NCBI GenBank assembly: GCA_035079385.1
Contig: JAVHKY010000030.1
Coordinates: forward strand, 8,905,001-8,969,000
Direction of reading: 5' to 3'
From: Aspidiotus rigidus
Taxonomy: Eukaryota; Arthropoda; Insecta; Hemiptera; Diaspididae
DNA: 64,000 nt
Part shown: positions 11,365-23,733 of the stretch, in pieces
How positions within the stretch are numbered: position 1 is the first letter of the stretch
How the letters are laid out: each line of letters opens with the position of its first letter
Program-made: the position numbers and the translations under genes
Notes under the pieces: generated by a model
What the model saw: only the letters and a program-made list of their open reading frames with translations
Database searches by the model: none
What the model was told of the DNA's origin: nothing

Positions 11365-13747
11365 GATAGGAGTAAATGGCGGCCCTTTTTCTTCAATATT
11401 TTTCAGCAAATTTCATATCGGGGAATCATTCTTACAAAAATTAAAGTCAAGGGAAAGGAATCCCTTCTTGTTACGACATTGAGTGTACGAGAAGTAAATT
11501 GTTACACTATGGAGCAAAAAGAAAACTAGGAGACCTGCAAAATTTGTTGATCCGAGGTCTCCGAAAATACGAAATATTTTTCCATTAAAACTCATATTTG
11601 TAGAAGACTACCTGAAACGAGGACATTTATATTGCCCAAGATTTTTGACAGGATTTTTATTAAATTCATTTGAATATTCTGAAAATCTCAAAATTACGAT
11701 TTCAACTCGTACTATTACCAAAAGTTGGTTACTGTTACACGTGCTGGCCAGAATAGCTGAATGATCCTACAAGATTTCAAAAGGGAATTCTTGTTAAACG
11801 CTTACTTTAAGAAGCTTGATAAGTAGGTTAATTTTTGGCAAGTTTCATACGAAAAATTCCATCAGGAACAAAAGAGACGATTAGAGCAACCCCAAATAGT
11901 AATCGATGCTGCTGATGTAGCCCATATAGAAACGGCAACAGTAAACACCTGCGTGCTAAAGAGGACACATTTGATTCTGAAAATAATTTCGATTCTCATC
12001 TGTTTTAAATTAAGAGGCTGTAAAACGTTTCAATTTTCTTTCTCGTTTCCAAATATTGAATCGAGAGTGAACGGTGAAAAGACGATAAATTGTAAATTGA
12101 TTTACCATTCCATGTAGTTAGATTTGTAAATTTGAATCGCATCAAAAGTCTATAAAGTTATTCGAATCGTAAAGAGAGAAGTATTAGCCTGAAGTTTTAT
12201 TCTTGTCTAGGTGTGTGAATCCCAGCCCACAATACAGATTAATTTTTACCCGCTATTTTTAGTTTTTTGAAATCAAGTATTTTTATTCCACTCAGACAAG
12301 ACCGAACCATCACTTGCGCTTGTTACTCGTACAAATAATATGCAACTTATGAGATGAGTAAGAATCGAGGGAATAGCAAGCACACCCGAGAGAATGATGA
12401 GGGGCAGAAAAAAAGATGGTAGATGAAATCTATTACCGGATATTTGTGAAAGCGCGAGTGGCAATAGAATGATGAATTATCAGCATTTAGAACTGTTCCT
12501 ACACTCTCTCGTGACGCACACGCATATAAAATCAATTCAATTCATTGAAAACCGCTCAATGAATTTTAGTAAGAACTACCGACGTTTGGTGAAACCATCT
12601 TCAATAGTTACGGAGATCTCGCATCTAAAATTCTGCCCATACTTATCATACCTATAATATTATATTTTATCAGTAGCTGATCCATATTTGAAGTCTTAAT
12701 ACCCACCTAAATTATGTAACTATTCAATTTTGGTACCCCTGTTTTCAAAGTGCTAGGTACGGGAGCGGAGTTTTGTCAATTCAAACTCTTGTTTTTCTTT
12801 TTAGTTCAATTGTGATAATATCAATTCAATCATGAGCCCCTAGACGTATCAATGCCCCCTAGCTAGAAGTACAATCCTAATAAAAGAAAGAATCATTACT
12901 ACTCTCGGTCTCCCTAATTTTAATAGTGGTCCCTCCTACAGAATGCATTCTGGTCACAGGCCTGCCCAACTTCATCACCAACACCAGATTTTTTTGGAAA
13001 ACATTTTATGTATTTTAATTATTTTTAGTTGAAATGTATCCTTGCAAACATTGCGTGTCCAAGAACATTTTTTGTTTAGAAAAAAAAAAAAAAAAAAAAA
13101 AAGCAACTGTTTAGGAATTTCAATGTACCGATGCAGGTACAAGAAGAAATAAGCAGGTACTTGAAGAATATCTTTCAGAATTTACTCTGCCATAATCGAC
13201 GACAAGGCGTATTTATCAACCTTTTGTATTTACGGCAGCTCATCTCTTAATTAAAAAAAAATATACTTTATCAAGAAAAAACCGTTAAAATGGTACAAAA
13301 GTAACTGCATTATCAAATCATTCACAAAGAACAATTTCCGTAACTCGTCCATATTTCAGTCATTTCATCACCGTCATAGTCAGCGATAAAGCATAATATT
13401 CATCAGTCTTCTTTTTTTTTTTTTTTTTTCTTTTTTGGGACGGCAGCTGATGACAAAATACACCATGAAGAATAACCGCAACTTGAAATCAAAAAAAGTA
13501 CAAAGCATATATGACATCGATATTGACATCCATATTACTCCGAAAAACCAACACAACAGTCCAAGATTGTACGTGCTAACACCAAACTGCACTGTGTTGA
13601 TCAGCACACAATGTTGAAGATAAAGTCTTGATAATGTTATAAGAAAAATGGTTAGCAATGTCATCCCGGTAGATGGCCGTGCGGCGACCTTCTTCATACT
13701 TTCTGCAAGAAACATACGGCGTAGTGCGAATTTTTCGCTTTGTCAGT
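11365..13747. other. Interval without firm gene
   Basis: Mostly AT-rich non-coding DNA with poly(A)/poly(T) tracts (13081-13102, 13409-13430). A minus-strand ATG frame at 13380-13715 encodes about 111 residues with several hydrophobic stretches (MTLLTIFLITLSRL near its start) and ends in a lysine-rich run from a T tract. It has no homology I recognise and is recorded only as a possible first exon. Confidence 0.3.
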
Positions 13748-13839
13748 CTGCAGGACAAATACCATGAGAGCAAGAGAGGTAGAATGAGAGTGACGCTACC
13801 CTTCTGTCTTTCTTGCTCTCTTGGTATTTATCCTGCAAG
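13748..13839. repeat. Hairpin repeat 1 (about 37-bp arms)
   Basis: Arm 13748-13784 (CTGCAGGACAAATACC...) is inverted at 13802-13839 (...GGTATTTATCCTGCAAG) with few mismatches and a 17-base loop. The arms are AG/CT rich. It is probably a short foldback element. Confidence 0.7.
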
Positions 13840-13847
13840 ATGAAAAA

Positions 13848-13984
13848 TGTGACCTGCGATGAGAAAAGGATGCTCATTGCTCATTGACGCAAGAACACCA
13901 ATCTCTCTGATTGGACATCTCATCAGAAAGAAATGGTTTTCCTGTTAGTGGGCAATGAACATCCTTTTCTCATCGCAGGTCACA
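13848..13984. repeat. Hairpin repeat 2 (about 36-bp arms)
   Basis: Arm 13848-13884 (GTGACCTGCGATGAGAAAAG...) is inverted at 13949-13984 with one or two mismatches and a 60-base spacer. It directly abuts hairpin repeat 1 and looks like a miniature inverted-repeat element. Confidence 0.75.
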
Positions 13985-14379
13985 AATGTAAACATTTTGA
14001 AAGCCCTATCATTGAGTATACACGGTACGTGTGTAGTCAATGGCCCTATAGTCCGTTCCAAATAAGGAATTCGGACTGGGCATGTTGTAGGTGCGCCAGC
14101 GTCGATTGAATAAATATTGATAAGCGGAGTAATATCCATAACACATAGGTATATGAGGATTTTTAAGTCTTCTTCAAATTACTCAAAACAGAGCGATTTT
14201 GAAGAAAAAACACTCTTGATCAAATTGAAAGAGCGTAAAATTTCCTATAAGATGATCTGATTTTCAATTGAATTGGAGCCATTTTTCATCTCCTATAAGA
14301 ATTACATTGAAGAAATTGTCGACGATAGTGACACCTACAATATGCCTCGTCAAAATACAAATTGGCACAAGGCGCTCAC

Positions 14380-15345
14380 ATACTTGTTTTGATGAACATA
14401 GAACTTTCTTATTGATAAGAACAGCAGAAGTGATGGAGTAGAAATGTACGCCGCTAGGGGCTTGTTGTGTAATACAGGGTCAAAATCACGTAACAGAATA
14501 AATTCTCGGTTCGACCAATTGTCCTCTAAGATTTGAGGAAATAAGTAACACGACATATCAATACGAGACAACTCGCATCGCTGTATACGGCTAAATACGC
14601 GGACAAATTTGTATAATTTCTCGACTGAATTTGCTTCAAATTTTATCAAAAACGAGCTATTGTCACTTTCCATTCAGAGAGAAATTTGGCAAAAGAAAAA
14701 ATCAAGGTTGTAGGTGTTCTGGAAAGCGAGATACGAAGGTCCTAAAAAATCCAGATAAAATGAAAAAAGAAAGAAAGAAAGAGAGAAAGAAAGATTCGTG
14801 GCTATAAACACGCACTTTAATACCCAGTGGTGTGCAACACCGGAAAAAGGAGAGGGCGCAATGGAAACACAGGAATAAAAGATGAATTAAAAAGTTGCAA
14901 TTAGTTGATTATATAAATCGAAAAAATTTAAAGTACGAGTAATTAGGCCTAATAGTGAACGATATCAATATGAACCCTGTTCACGCTTACGAGTTAAGTA
15001 ACGAGTATCATTGATGCAGTTATTGATCGCGAAAGAATGAGGAAAAGAACTGAAAAAGAGGTTCGAAATATTACAGATAAAAAGATTCAAAAATGAATGG
15101 AGAAAAGTATGAAATATAAGAAAGCTGGAAAAGTGTAAGAACAGAAGAAATGGAAAAGAATAAAATTGTTGAAAGAACTACAGGAAGCTGGAGATTCGTC
15201 ACAAGAAGACCTGTGCTTAATGAGGGTTCAAAGTATCCGTGATTAGGTGGAGGAAATAATTACGTGTATATTAGAAGGCGTGAAGAATAGATTTACACTT
15301 ACCCTTTAAAACAGCCGAAATGAATAAGAAGATTATGTATTTCAT
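14380..15345 (-). pseudogene. Gene F: decayed member of the two-cysteine module family
   Basis: Exon 1 (15303-15345) encodes a clean signal peptide, MKYIIFLFISAVLKG, with a GTAAGT donor in phase 1. Exon 2 (14380-14741, acceptor TTTTTTAG, donor GTGAGC) continues in phase but meets an in-frame TGA at 14674-14676, just before MESDNSSF. Beyond the stop the frame stays open and resembles module 2 of gene A: REFILLRDFD against HELFLLLRHHW, and KPLAAYIS against IPASLYIS. The cysteine segment between these is missing. The stop and the missing cysteine together suggest a pseudogene. A short downstream exon near 14330 is possible. An internal restart at the ATG at 14673 would lack a signal peptide. Confidence 0.5.
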
Positions 15346-16169
15346 GGCAGCTACGGTATGAAGACAATGAGAAACATGTGAATGTTACTTATCAAATCCA
15401 CTCTCAAACGTCCTATACAAAAAATGCAATGCTCAAATACATCGAGCTTCAAACGCGGGCGCTGATGCAACGTCGTATTCTGAAAATAACTTTTATTTCC
15501 CCCTCTAAATACATTTATCTACTCGTGCTGGCTAGTTCAAGGAATCTTTAGAAGGGAAAAATTATGACTTACACTTGATGATGCTTTCAGTAGAACGGAT
15601 AGGCAAGCACAGAGGGGCGGTGACCCCCATTTAGCCTCTGAGAAAAAATCTAAAAATCGAAATCTCACCTCCAAAAAATTTTTAACGAAAAAAAAAAAAG
15701 AAGGACCCTCCCCCGCCATGAAAAACTGATCTGAGGATTCGTCCTCAAGAAACTCTTCTCTCCATACCACCGGGCAAGCGAACATTACGTTTGGGTCCGC
15801 TTCATTCGCTTGGTCACTTGCTCTCGTTCATAAATATCGCACTCAGTTATCGTTTTCTCATCTTTTCCTTAATAGAGTATTACTTTCTTGCGAATTTCCC
15901 GTAGATCACTTGTGTACTGAGGTGTACTTTTGTGATAGCTAACAGTATTATTTTTTTGGCGCTCTGGGGCATTTTCATCAGAATAGCTGCTACGCGAGCT
16001 GGACTAAGACTGAAAGAGGAAGGCTTCACATTCGCAGGTGGGCTCGGAAACTTTCAGAAATTTTTAAAAAGACTATTGAAAAAAAATTCTGTTGAAAAAT
16101 TGAATGGTAAGATATTTATTTAAAAATTGATAGATACAAATATGAATATAATTCGTTGTTCGAACTCCG
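15346..16169. other. Interval between gene F and the LRR gene
   Basis: Nothing firmly coding. A plus-strand open frame at 15932-16123 has a hydrophobic start but no ATG, so I do not call it. Confidence 0.35.
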
Positions 16170-19100
16170 TTACAATACGTTCAAACTGTAAAAATCTATC
16201 TTACTCGTTAAGTAAGTCAAGGACCTACGAAGCTCCTTCGACAGTTCCATACCTAGATATTTTTTGAACATCAAATACAAGATATTATTCTTTTCCTTTT
16301 CAGTCTCCTGAACTCTGGCACTTACATGCCCTACCGCAAAACGGTAAACTTGACTCACAGACTGCACCTCAAAATGTACGTCGAACTCGATATTATCAAT
16401 GATCACTCTCATCACGTCACGTGGATTTTCTTTGGCCGAAATGGTGAATACGGCAGGTGCTCTGGTATCGTAAAATACGGAGTACTGTCCAAGTATCTTC
16501 ATCGTATCGGGCTTCGAAATCTCGTCCACCGAGTACGCGATTTTGTGATCGATATAGTTAAACAAATTCACAATTTTAACGTTGTACTGATTCTGCCAGG
16601 TCACTTCTGCACTTGTATCGTTAGATGTCGCGCCGAATGTCGGAGTGACGTCGAAAGAATCGACGTTGATGTTTTTCAAATAGTCTAAGCTAGCGCCAAT
16701 TACTTTCGATAAGACTTGTTCACGGTACATTTCTGTAAATGTATGACTCATATTGCGGATGGCGGGTTCAAAAGAAACGGTATTGGCTACATTTACTACC
16801 GAGTCTAGCCACGATTTGGAAAGAGCAATCAGCACCCCGTTTACAACGTGGGCCAAATAGTCCGCGTTACTACTATTCGGAATTATTTCACAGTCCATCT
16901 TCTCAAATTCAAGTACTTCTTTAATATTAGTGGGCCATGTTAGGAAGTCGTATCGCCGTAACATCTGACGAGCTGACTCGTAATTGGTGGAGGTGAATTT
17001 GCAGGTGAAATTACCAGCACTGTTGTACACGAGGTAATTACCAGCGATGGTTGTATCTCGTTTCAATTCCGTAGTTTTATAAAAGACCTGAAAGAGTATT
17101 CGTTTAAGAAGATGAAAATACGAGAAGAAGAAAGGAAAATAAAAAAATATCAAAAAAGACTTAGTCGAGCCACTAGCTATCTATAAATACTTATCCGGCT
17201 TGGTTTACTTAGGAAAAATAATATGGAAAGTGGCCTCTTTCGCTTTCATAACTCTATTGCCTAGGGTTAGAAGAAGGTTGATTTGAATCAAAACGAAATT
17301 GAGTGGACTGTATATTGTCCTAACTAATTTTCAGAATCCCAGTAGAGTTTTTGTTTCCTTTTATTATTGATCTCCGCATCGAGAAAATTTTATGGCTTGA
17401 AGCGACTCTCAGCCACATCATCTTCAATTGTGTTAGTTTTGTTGAGAGAGGGTCGGGGATGGGAAATATCGACGTAAAATGCTAACTGTACCAGCTAAAT
17501 TTGAAAAAGAACATTCGAATAATTATCAAAAAAGAGCCGTTTGAGACGGTTAGATTAAAACATAAACGCAAGAGACTTTACCCGATATCTTTTGTACTCT
17601 TCCGCGTCTGAAGTACTGATTTCCAAACGGGCCGGATACTGCGGTTTTAAAGCGGGAAAACCACTTAGTTGTACGTTGGTCAAACTCGTGTCGGAGGACA
17701 AATAATTTTCCACAGGCACTATTTCCCGCATTTTATAGGGTCCACGAGGCTGTTGATTTTTCTCAACCAAAATGGACTTTAAAAAGTTAGTTACGCCGTC
17801 AGATACAAGAATTTGCAACTCGTTTAATCCGGTAGCGTTCTGGATTTCAACATTCAGCACATTATCGGGATGATCGTACATAGCTTCGTCAACTTGATAG
17901 GCACGATCGAAGGACTTGGACTTGATGGTGAAAATTTCTAAACAAGTTCAAGCATGATACAAAAATAATAAATTAACTTTCTGCAATAAATACCCGAGTA
18001 CTCTTCGGAACGATTAAAAATTTGAAGCGAAGATACCTGTAGGGGAACACGAGAACGCTTTAACTTCGGTTTTGAATTCGCGCGCCGCTTTGATGAATTC
18101 CCGGCATTTTTGACCATGGTTACGACCGCTGAACATTCTCTGCGAGACGTACAGTGTCCTCAGTTGTCGCAATTTGCTCAAATCGTCTACAGAAAGATGT
18201 AGTTCAGGAATATCTCGCAAATCCAAGTACTGCAAGTTAGGTAGAAAGCTGGAGAATATCGAGGGCTCTGTCATATTAGTGCCGGCCAGCGATAGATACC
18301 GTATGTAAATAAGGCGCTGTTGGAATATGTGTCCTTTGGAAAGCGGGTTATAGCTAAGATAGAGTACTTCCACAGATACCGGTATGTCGACGTTGAAATG
18401 CGACAGATGATTGTAACTAACATCTAATATTTTTAAATTTTTTAAATCGCTGAAAGCTCCGTAGTTGATGGAAGTCAATGCATTTCTTGCCAGGTATATT
18501 TCCGTAATGAACGGGTAATCTTTGAAAGAAAAAGAGCCCAGCGAACGAATTTTATTTCCAGATAAATCCAATATCTAATACAATTATGAGAAATTTCGAT
18601 TAGTATCAGAATTAAAAATAAGTATGAACTATTTTTTAGACAGAACAACAAAATCTATTTACAATATATCATAATTTCATGACTTCTACCACAACTGTAA
18701 TGTAAGGGTATATGCTCCGGTGGGTGAGAAAATCATTCCAAAATATTTACTAGCAAGAAGATATTCCCCAATAAGTTTGAATAAACTTATGAAAATCTCA
18801 AGAAAAAATCGTTATAGGATAAAGGCCATTTGCTTGCGTATACAAGCTGCTGTGCTCCAGTGGACGGAAAAAAATCTGTGATAAAATATTCGCAGACAGA
18901 AAGATATTTCTTTGGTGGAAAGGAATTAGGCATGAAAATTGTGAACTAAGGAGAAATTGCTTCAGAGTTGAAACTTGTGATTGATGAAAAGTTACGGAAA
19001 TAATCCTTCCCCCCTCTTGTATGAGCAATACCCTATTTAGAAAGAAGAAGAATGGAAGAATGAATCGATAAGTATTGATCCTAGAATTGAAATAATCTAT

Positions 19101-19617
19101 CTTTGTCGAGACTATTTATGTTTTTTAATTTCAATGAGAAGAACAGGATATTTTCTCATAAAACTAATTTATGGAGTCAACTAAAGAAAACGTTTTCCGT
19201 TATAGTTTTTTGGTACAGAGCACAGCACTCACAGTCAGGAGAGGGCAATTGATGTAGTCGTACTTATTGGAGTGATTTTCGATAGATAATTAAGTACACG
19301 TTTGACTCTGTAGTGACCTTTTTTTTTTTCCTTTCCAGGACTATCAATTGAGTAGAAAAAAAGACGAATTGAAAATTAAAGCGTTCATATTCGGAAGTTT
19401 ATAGGTTCCTTATTACGAAAACATAGTTTTCTCATTAAGAACGACCTATTAAGACTGAATATCGAGATTACCCTTGTTTCCGGTGGTAAATTTGTCGGTA
19501 CAGATGTTAAATCTCTTTTTCTGCAGTCAACATAACCCGTCTGCTTATCGATCGAGCAAGGATACCGGATGTCGGCTCCAATCGAAAATGCCAGAAGATG
19601 AAAAAGTAATAATGAGG
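16170..19617 (-). CDS. Secreted leucine-rich-repeat glycoprotein with a novel C-terminal region
   Basis: Four exons join in frame: 19472-19617, 18037-18574, 17582-17937 and 16170-17087, giving at least 651 residues. The first coding exon with the ATG was not found upstream. Exon 2 starts with a hydrophobic signal core (SLLLFHLLAFSIGA) and an LRRNT-like cap, with cysteines in YPCSIDK and VDCRKRDL, ending LPPETR. The next exon begins ILDLSGNKI and holds six or seven LRRs (for example ITEIYLARNALTSI, KILDVSYNHL, EVLYLSYNPL) and a cysteine-bearing cap (GQKCREF...KAFSCSP). The remaining 425 or so residues match nothing I know and carry at least five N-glycosylation sequons (NAT, NFT, NSS, NMS, NDT). 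No transmembrane helix is evident near the end. The protein is probably extracellular. LRR proteins of this layout often bind ligands or act in immunity, but that is inference. Confidence 0.75.
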
Positions 19618-22230
19618 CTGAAACGAGAAGAAAAAAAAAAAAAAAAAAATTTGAAAATTAAGGGGTCATATGTGGTCCTCATCTTCTTATACATAGCTCA
19701 AAAGTAGAAAATTTTTACGTCGCCTTCTTCTTTCGTATGCTTTGTTTGAAGGTTGAAATTCTTTTAAGCTTCTCTTATAGAAGGCTTGAGGAGTTTTCCA
19801 AAGATGTCCTCCTCTTTTCTGAAGTTCGGTGACCAAAATTCATGAAAATCCCCCTTCATATATAATACATAGTTCAAAGATTGAAATTTTTCAGGTCTTT
19901 CTATGACAAGATAGAAGATTTAGTTTGTATGAGAGGGGGGTGGAAATATACGTATACACGTATATCAATTTTTCCTCATTTTATGGACTGTGCTAAAAGA
20001 TGTTTCTTTTTTGATTTGTAATTGCACTAATGTATGAGAAGGGTGGGACAGCTCCCTTGTATCCTTTAAATAAGCCTTTCTTTTCACTCTCCAACTAAGT
20101 ATCTTATTTCTTTGATCTCGATCGGATCTAACAAGTCACTGCCTAGTAATGAAAAAATAAGTCGTCGTCATGACGTTGCTCCTCTTCATATCCGTGTGAC
20201 CGATTCATACGAAACCCACATGACCCGAATGCATCCACCAGATAAGCCCAAACAAACTTCCTCCGAGCGAGACTAACATTTAGAAGTAAGCAAAATAGAC
20301 TTAGCGAGATTTTTGATCAGACAAACACGACCTTCGCCCAAGTTAGTTGAGAAAAAAGCCTTCCCCGAAGAGATTTTATTTCGGCGAGACCTAATAAATG
20401 TAAATAAATCTGATACGGATAAGAATGTAAACTGAACAAGAGCTCTAGAAGAAACGTCATTATCAGAGAAAAATAACGTATGTAATAATGCAAGTTCAAG
20501 ATATCAAAGACCCAAAATGAAGGGAAAACGGTCTTTAATCCAAAATATGAGAAAACTGAAATATTTCGTGATCAGTCGCCGCCCCCTTCCTCCGAGCTCT
20601 ATGGTTTTGACTTCGACAAAATTCCTGGAAAATAATTCATCGAAAAGCGTGGAAAAAACCACCGTCATACCTCATATGCGTCATTAGTTCTTCTTGTACG
20701 CGGTATAAAATTTTATAGGATTTGAAAATAACCTACACAGATCATTGCTCAAAACAAGTACGTCACTCGTGATAAGAGTTTTATTGTCTATGTTGATCGA
20801 GACATGTGTTCTACAAGACACAGAGGCGAGATGAAAACATAATTTGGTCTCGTCATATTTTATTTTGTTTTAATTCATTTTTTTTTCGAACACAGACCCA
20901 TTCAATAATTCTTTCTGTCTCACTTAGCGCAGAGATGAAAATTCTAGACTTTTGTTCTTCAAATTCACATCTATACGTACTGTAATATGGGTAGTTAATT
21001 AGCAAAAATAAACGACAGAAGATAGTGCTTATTAAAATCCTGAAACTTTTCAAAGGAAAAGTGCGTACAAATAGAAACCTTAGCCTCTACCTCCTCCATA
21101 TTTTAGGTTATGACTAAAATTATCATCTTGAAATATTTTTTTGAATTAGTTGATGGTTAGAATTTTCAATTGTTTTCTCTTTGCTTTTATTTATGCTCTT
21201 TTAATCTCATCGGATACCTCGATATACAGTAGGAAAAAAAATTAAAAACAAAAACAAGTTCAAACGACCATTTTTCCGGCTTCCGCTTTTCCCTATCCAC
21301 GATGAGGCACTCTTTCATAACAAAATATTGGTTTCTTCCTGACTTTTTTCCCAAGTAGAGCTGCCTGGGGTACGATATTCAAGATTTTCTGTCCCGGAGA
21401 AGCGAGGAAACGGATAATATCAAACAATTTCTCTTCAATTCTTGCCAAAAAGATCGTAAGCCTGGCGCCTTCTTCACAAACAATGTAAAAATTATTAAAT
21501 AGGTATTATGCGTAATAACATAAATAATTATCAAAAACTTTCTGGTTGTATGATTCTTAACTATCCACTTTGGATCAAATTGTGAAAATATTCTTAAAAT
21601 AATATTGTATTTGTGTACAGGATAGATTATAGGGAATGTATTCAACTTTTACTCACCCAGAATCATTTTGAATGGAGAATTCATCGCACAAATGACACAT
21701 GAGCTCGCAACATACGATAATGTAGAACTCACTCACTCTACAAATTGACGAGAAAAATAAAGCTCTCCCGAGAATTGAACTGTGATGATGATCTGGGCAC
21801 AAAATACACTCTGATAAACTCTGATGAGTTTTACATTATATTACGCGATTGTTGTGAAGAATTAATCAACTAAATTTAACTTTGCTCTCCGAAACATCGT
21901 CACACAAAGAACCCACTATCTATAAATACGTATTTTTGAAAAGAATTATTCATACCAAACAGTGTTGCCAATGCTTGTGTCAAAGCTTTAAGAGTCAAGA
22001 GACTTTCTGAATGGGTGATTTTGTTAGAATTCTCCGCGTCGGATCAAATATTTCTTTGACTGAGAGAGAAAATGAGACTTTATTACCGGTTTTTCGCATT
22101 GTTGAATTATTTGTTATTGATTCAAAACAGGTTAACGGTAAGGCTAATGATTTGATTATAGCTTACACTCACAGGAGTTGCAAACAATGATGATGAATCT
22201 CTGAAAAGTAATGATTTCCAAAAAAAATTT
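19618..22230. other. Interval 5' of the LRR gene
   Basis: The first exon of the LRR gene should lie here (a phase-1 donor is needed) but could not be fixed. Degenerate single copies of the AGCTCGAGAGTCGAAATTTT-type unit occur near 19690 and 19870 (CATAGCTCAAAAGTAG, CATAGTTCAAAGATTG). A TATAAAATTT motif lies near 20703. No other gene is supported. Confidence 0.35.
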
Positions 22231-22239
22231 TGCAACGGC

Positions 22240-22985
22240 GAGTGGGGAACCTGCAAAACCCGTATTTCATTGCGGAAAGTCTTTCAAAAAGTAGAACATA
22301 TAGAAAATCGTATCATGTATAGCTCGAGAGTCAACATTTTTCCAAGTCCCCCTCCTATCATATAAAGCTCGAGAGTCAAAATTATTCCAAGTTCCTCTCC
22401 TATCGTACACAGCTCGAGAGTGGAAATTTTTCTAGGTCCCCCGCCTATCATATATAGCTTAGAGGTGGAAATTATTCTAGGCCTCCCTCCTATCATATAT
22501 AGCTTAGAGGTCGAAATTATTACAAGTCCCTCTCCTATCATAAATAGCTCAAGAGTCGAAATTTTTCCAAGTCCCTCCCCCCTCTCCGTGGCGTCATCAA
22601 ACTCGGACCGCCAGCGCTCGTAGACGAAAATTTCTGAAAGTATATCCAAACAAAGAGGATGGTGGGTTCCCCGGAAAAAGCATGTCTACGAAACAGAAGA
22701 GGAGGAAAAGTAAAGATAGAAGTAGTCTGAGCGATGATTTGATATTACCCCTGATATATGCAGCTCGATGGTCGGAATTTTGCGGACCCCTCCCTAGCTC
22801 AAAGATTAAAATTGGTCTGTCCTCAGTGTAGGTCTGAGGATTTTTGTGAATTTTCTCTAACAGAACCTGCCCCCAATACTCGTAATAAGTATAGCTCGAT
22901 GTTCGAAATTTTTCTGAGGTCCTTTTTCTCTTCTTTCGTATATAGTTCGAAGGTTGAAATTTTTTTTCAAGTCCTCAAATGAGTG
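22240..22985. repeat. 45-bp tandem repeat inside an inverted-repeat element
   Basis: Six consecutive 45-bp units run from about 22315 to 22585. Each is close to TATCATATATAGCTCGAGAG, then TCGAAATTTTTCCAAGTCCC, then TCTCC. The unit length is a multiple of three, so it opens long but meaningless frames on both strands. More diverged units follow at 22755, 22890 and 22935. The left flank has GGGGAACCTGCAAAACC (22232-22260) and the right flank GGGTTCCCCGG (about 22665), matching the ends of the MITE family seen at 52.4, 55.0 and 63.4 kb. The array is therefore an amplification of that element's internal unit. Confidence 0.8.
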
Positions 22986-23026
22986 GAATTAATTCGATCT
23001 TCCAAATTACGGCTATTCATAATGAT

Positions 23027-23733
23027 AGATATTCACGAGAGTGAAAAGCAAAGCAGAAATATTACTCACGAGAGTGAAAAAAGTTGCAAAAATTCGACAA
23101 ACTCGAAACGCTTCCAGTTAAAAAACCATGTTCAGTGAGAACAACAACGACCAAAGGACTGTTTGTTGAGCTGAAAGACCGAGTTTCCGAGGAGGAGGAG
23201 GAGGAGGAGGAGGAGGAGAGTGGGGTGTACAGGATGGAGTGTAAGAATTGTAAAGGTGTTTATATCGGAGAGACTGGTCGGCAGTTGAAGATTAGGGTGG
23301 CTAAACATAAGAAGGCGTGAAAGGACAGCGAGGGAGATTTGGCATTCGCTAACAATTTGATCACCAGTGGACATGGCTTCCGGGAGGGTCCTCAGATGCT
23401 CCTCCACAAGGAAGATTCGTACTTTAAACGCATGGCCCTGGAACACATAGAAATCATTCGTCATAAGAATACTGGTGGTGTCATCGTGCTGAACAGATAT
23501 ACCGAACGAAGGTCTCACACAACTCGATGATTATAGTTTTTGCTTTTTGTCTCGAGTTGGTATCGTTGTTGCGTTTCATCGTTGGGTCAGCTGCTTTTTT
23601 TTATTCTCGCTGAATTTGGTTTTTTTACTAAAAGCGCTTCGAGTTTGTCGAATTTATTTCTGCGGTGTTTGCAACTTTCTTTACTCTGGTAAGTAATATT
23701 TCTGCTTTGCTTTTTACTCTCGCGAGTATCTGT
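23027..23733 (+). mobile_element. Penelope-like element fragment: GIY-YIG endonuclease with inverted terminal repeats
   Basis: An ORF from 23084 to 23530 is interrupted by one in-frame TGA at 23318-23320. It encodes an acidic Glu run (GAG repeats, 23191-23217), then SGVYRMECKNCKGVYIGETG, the GIY-YIG core with the usual 10-11 residue spacing. After the stop follow the LEHIEIIRHK glutamate region and a C-terminal VLNRYTERR. This is the endonuclease domain that follows the reverse transcriptase in Penelope-like retroelements. Flanking it, 23027-23111 is repeated in inverted orientation at 23632-23733 (shared GCAAAGCAGAAATATTACT and ATTCGACAAACTCGAA), with a 12-base insertion in one copy. No reverse transcriptase is adjacent, so the copy is 5'-truncated or internally deleted, and it is dead in this frame. 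Confidence 0.8.

Noticed and set aside
15932..16123. Possible small secreted protein on plus
   Set aside because: No ATG in frame at the hydrophobic start (GTG only), no splice support and no family resemblance.
16326..16688. Plus-strand frame of 120 codons
   Set aside because: It lies wholly antisense to the well-supported last exon of the LRR gene and has no independent coding features.
22284..22649. Long open frames on both strands with repeated LELYMIGG / GPPPIIYSLEVEI-like peptides
   Set aside because: They arise because the 45-bp tandem repeat is a multiple of three. There is no start context, no splice sites, and the repeat belongs to a non-coding element.
23132..23518. Minus-strand frame of 128 codons with a poly-leucine run
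   Set aside because: It is the reverse complement of the GIY-YIG reading frame; the leucines mirror the glutamate-coding GAG repeat.
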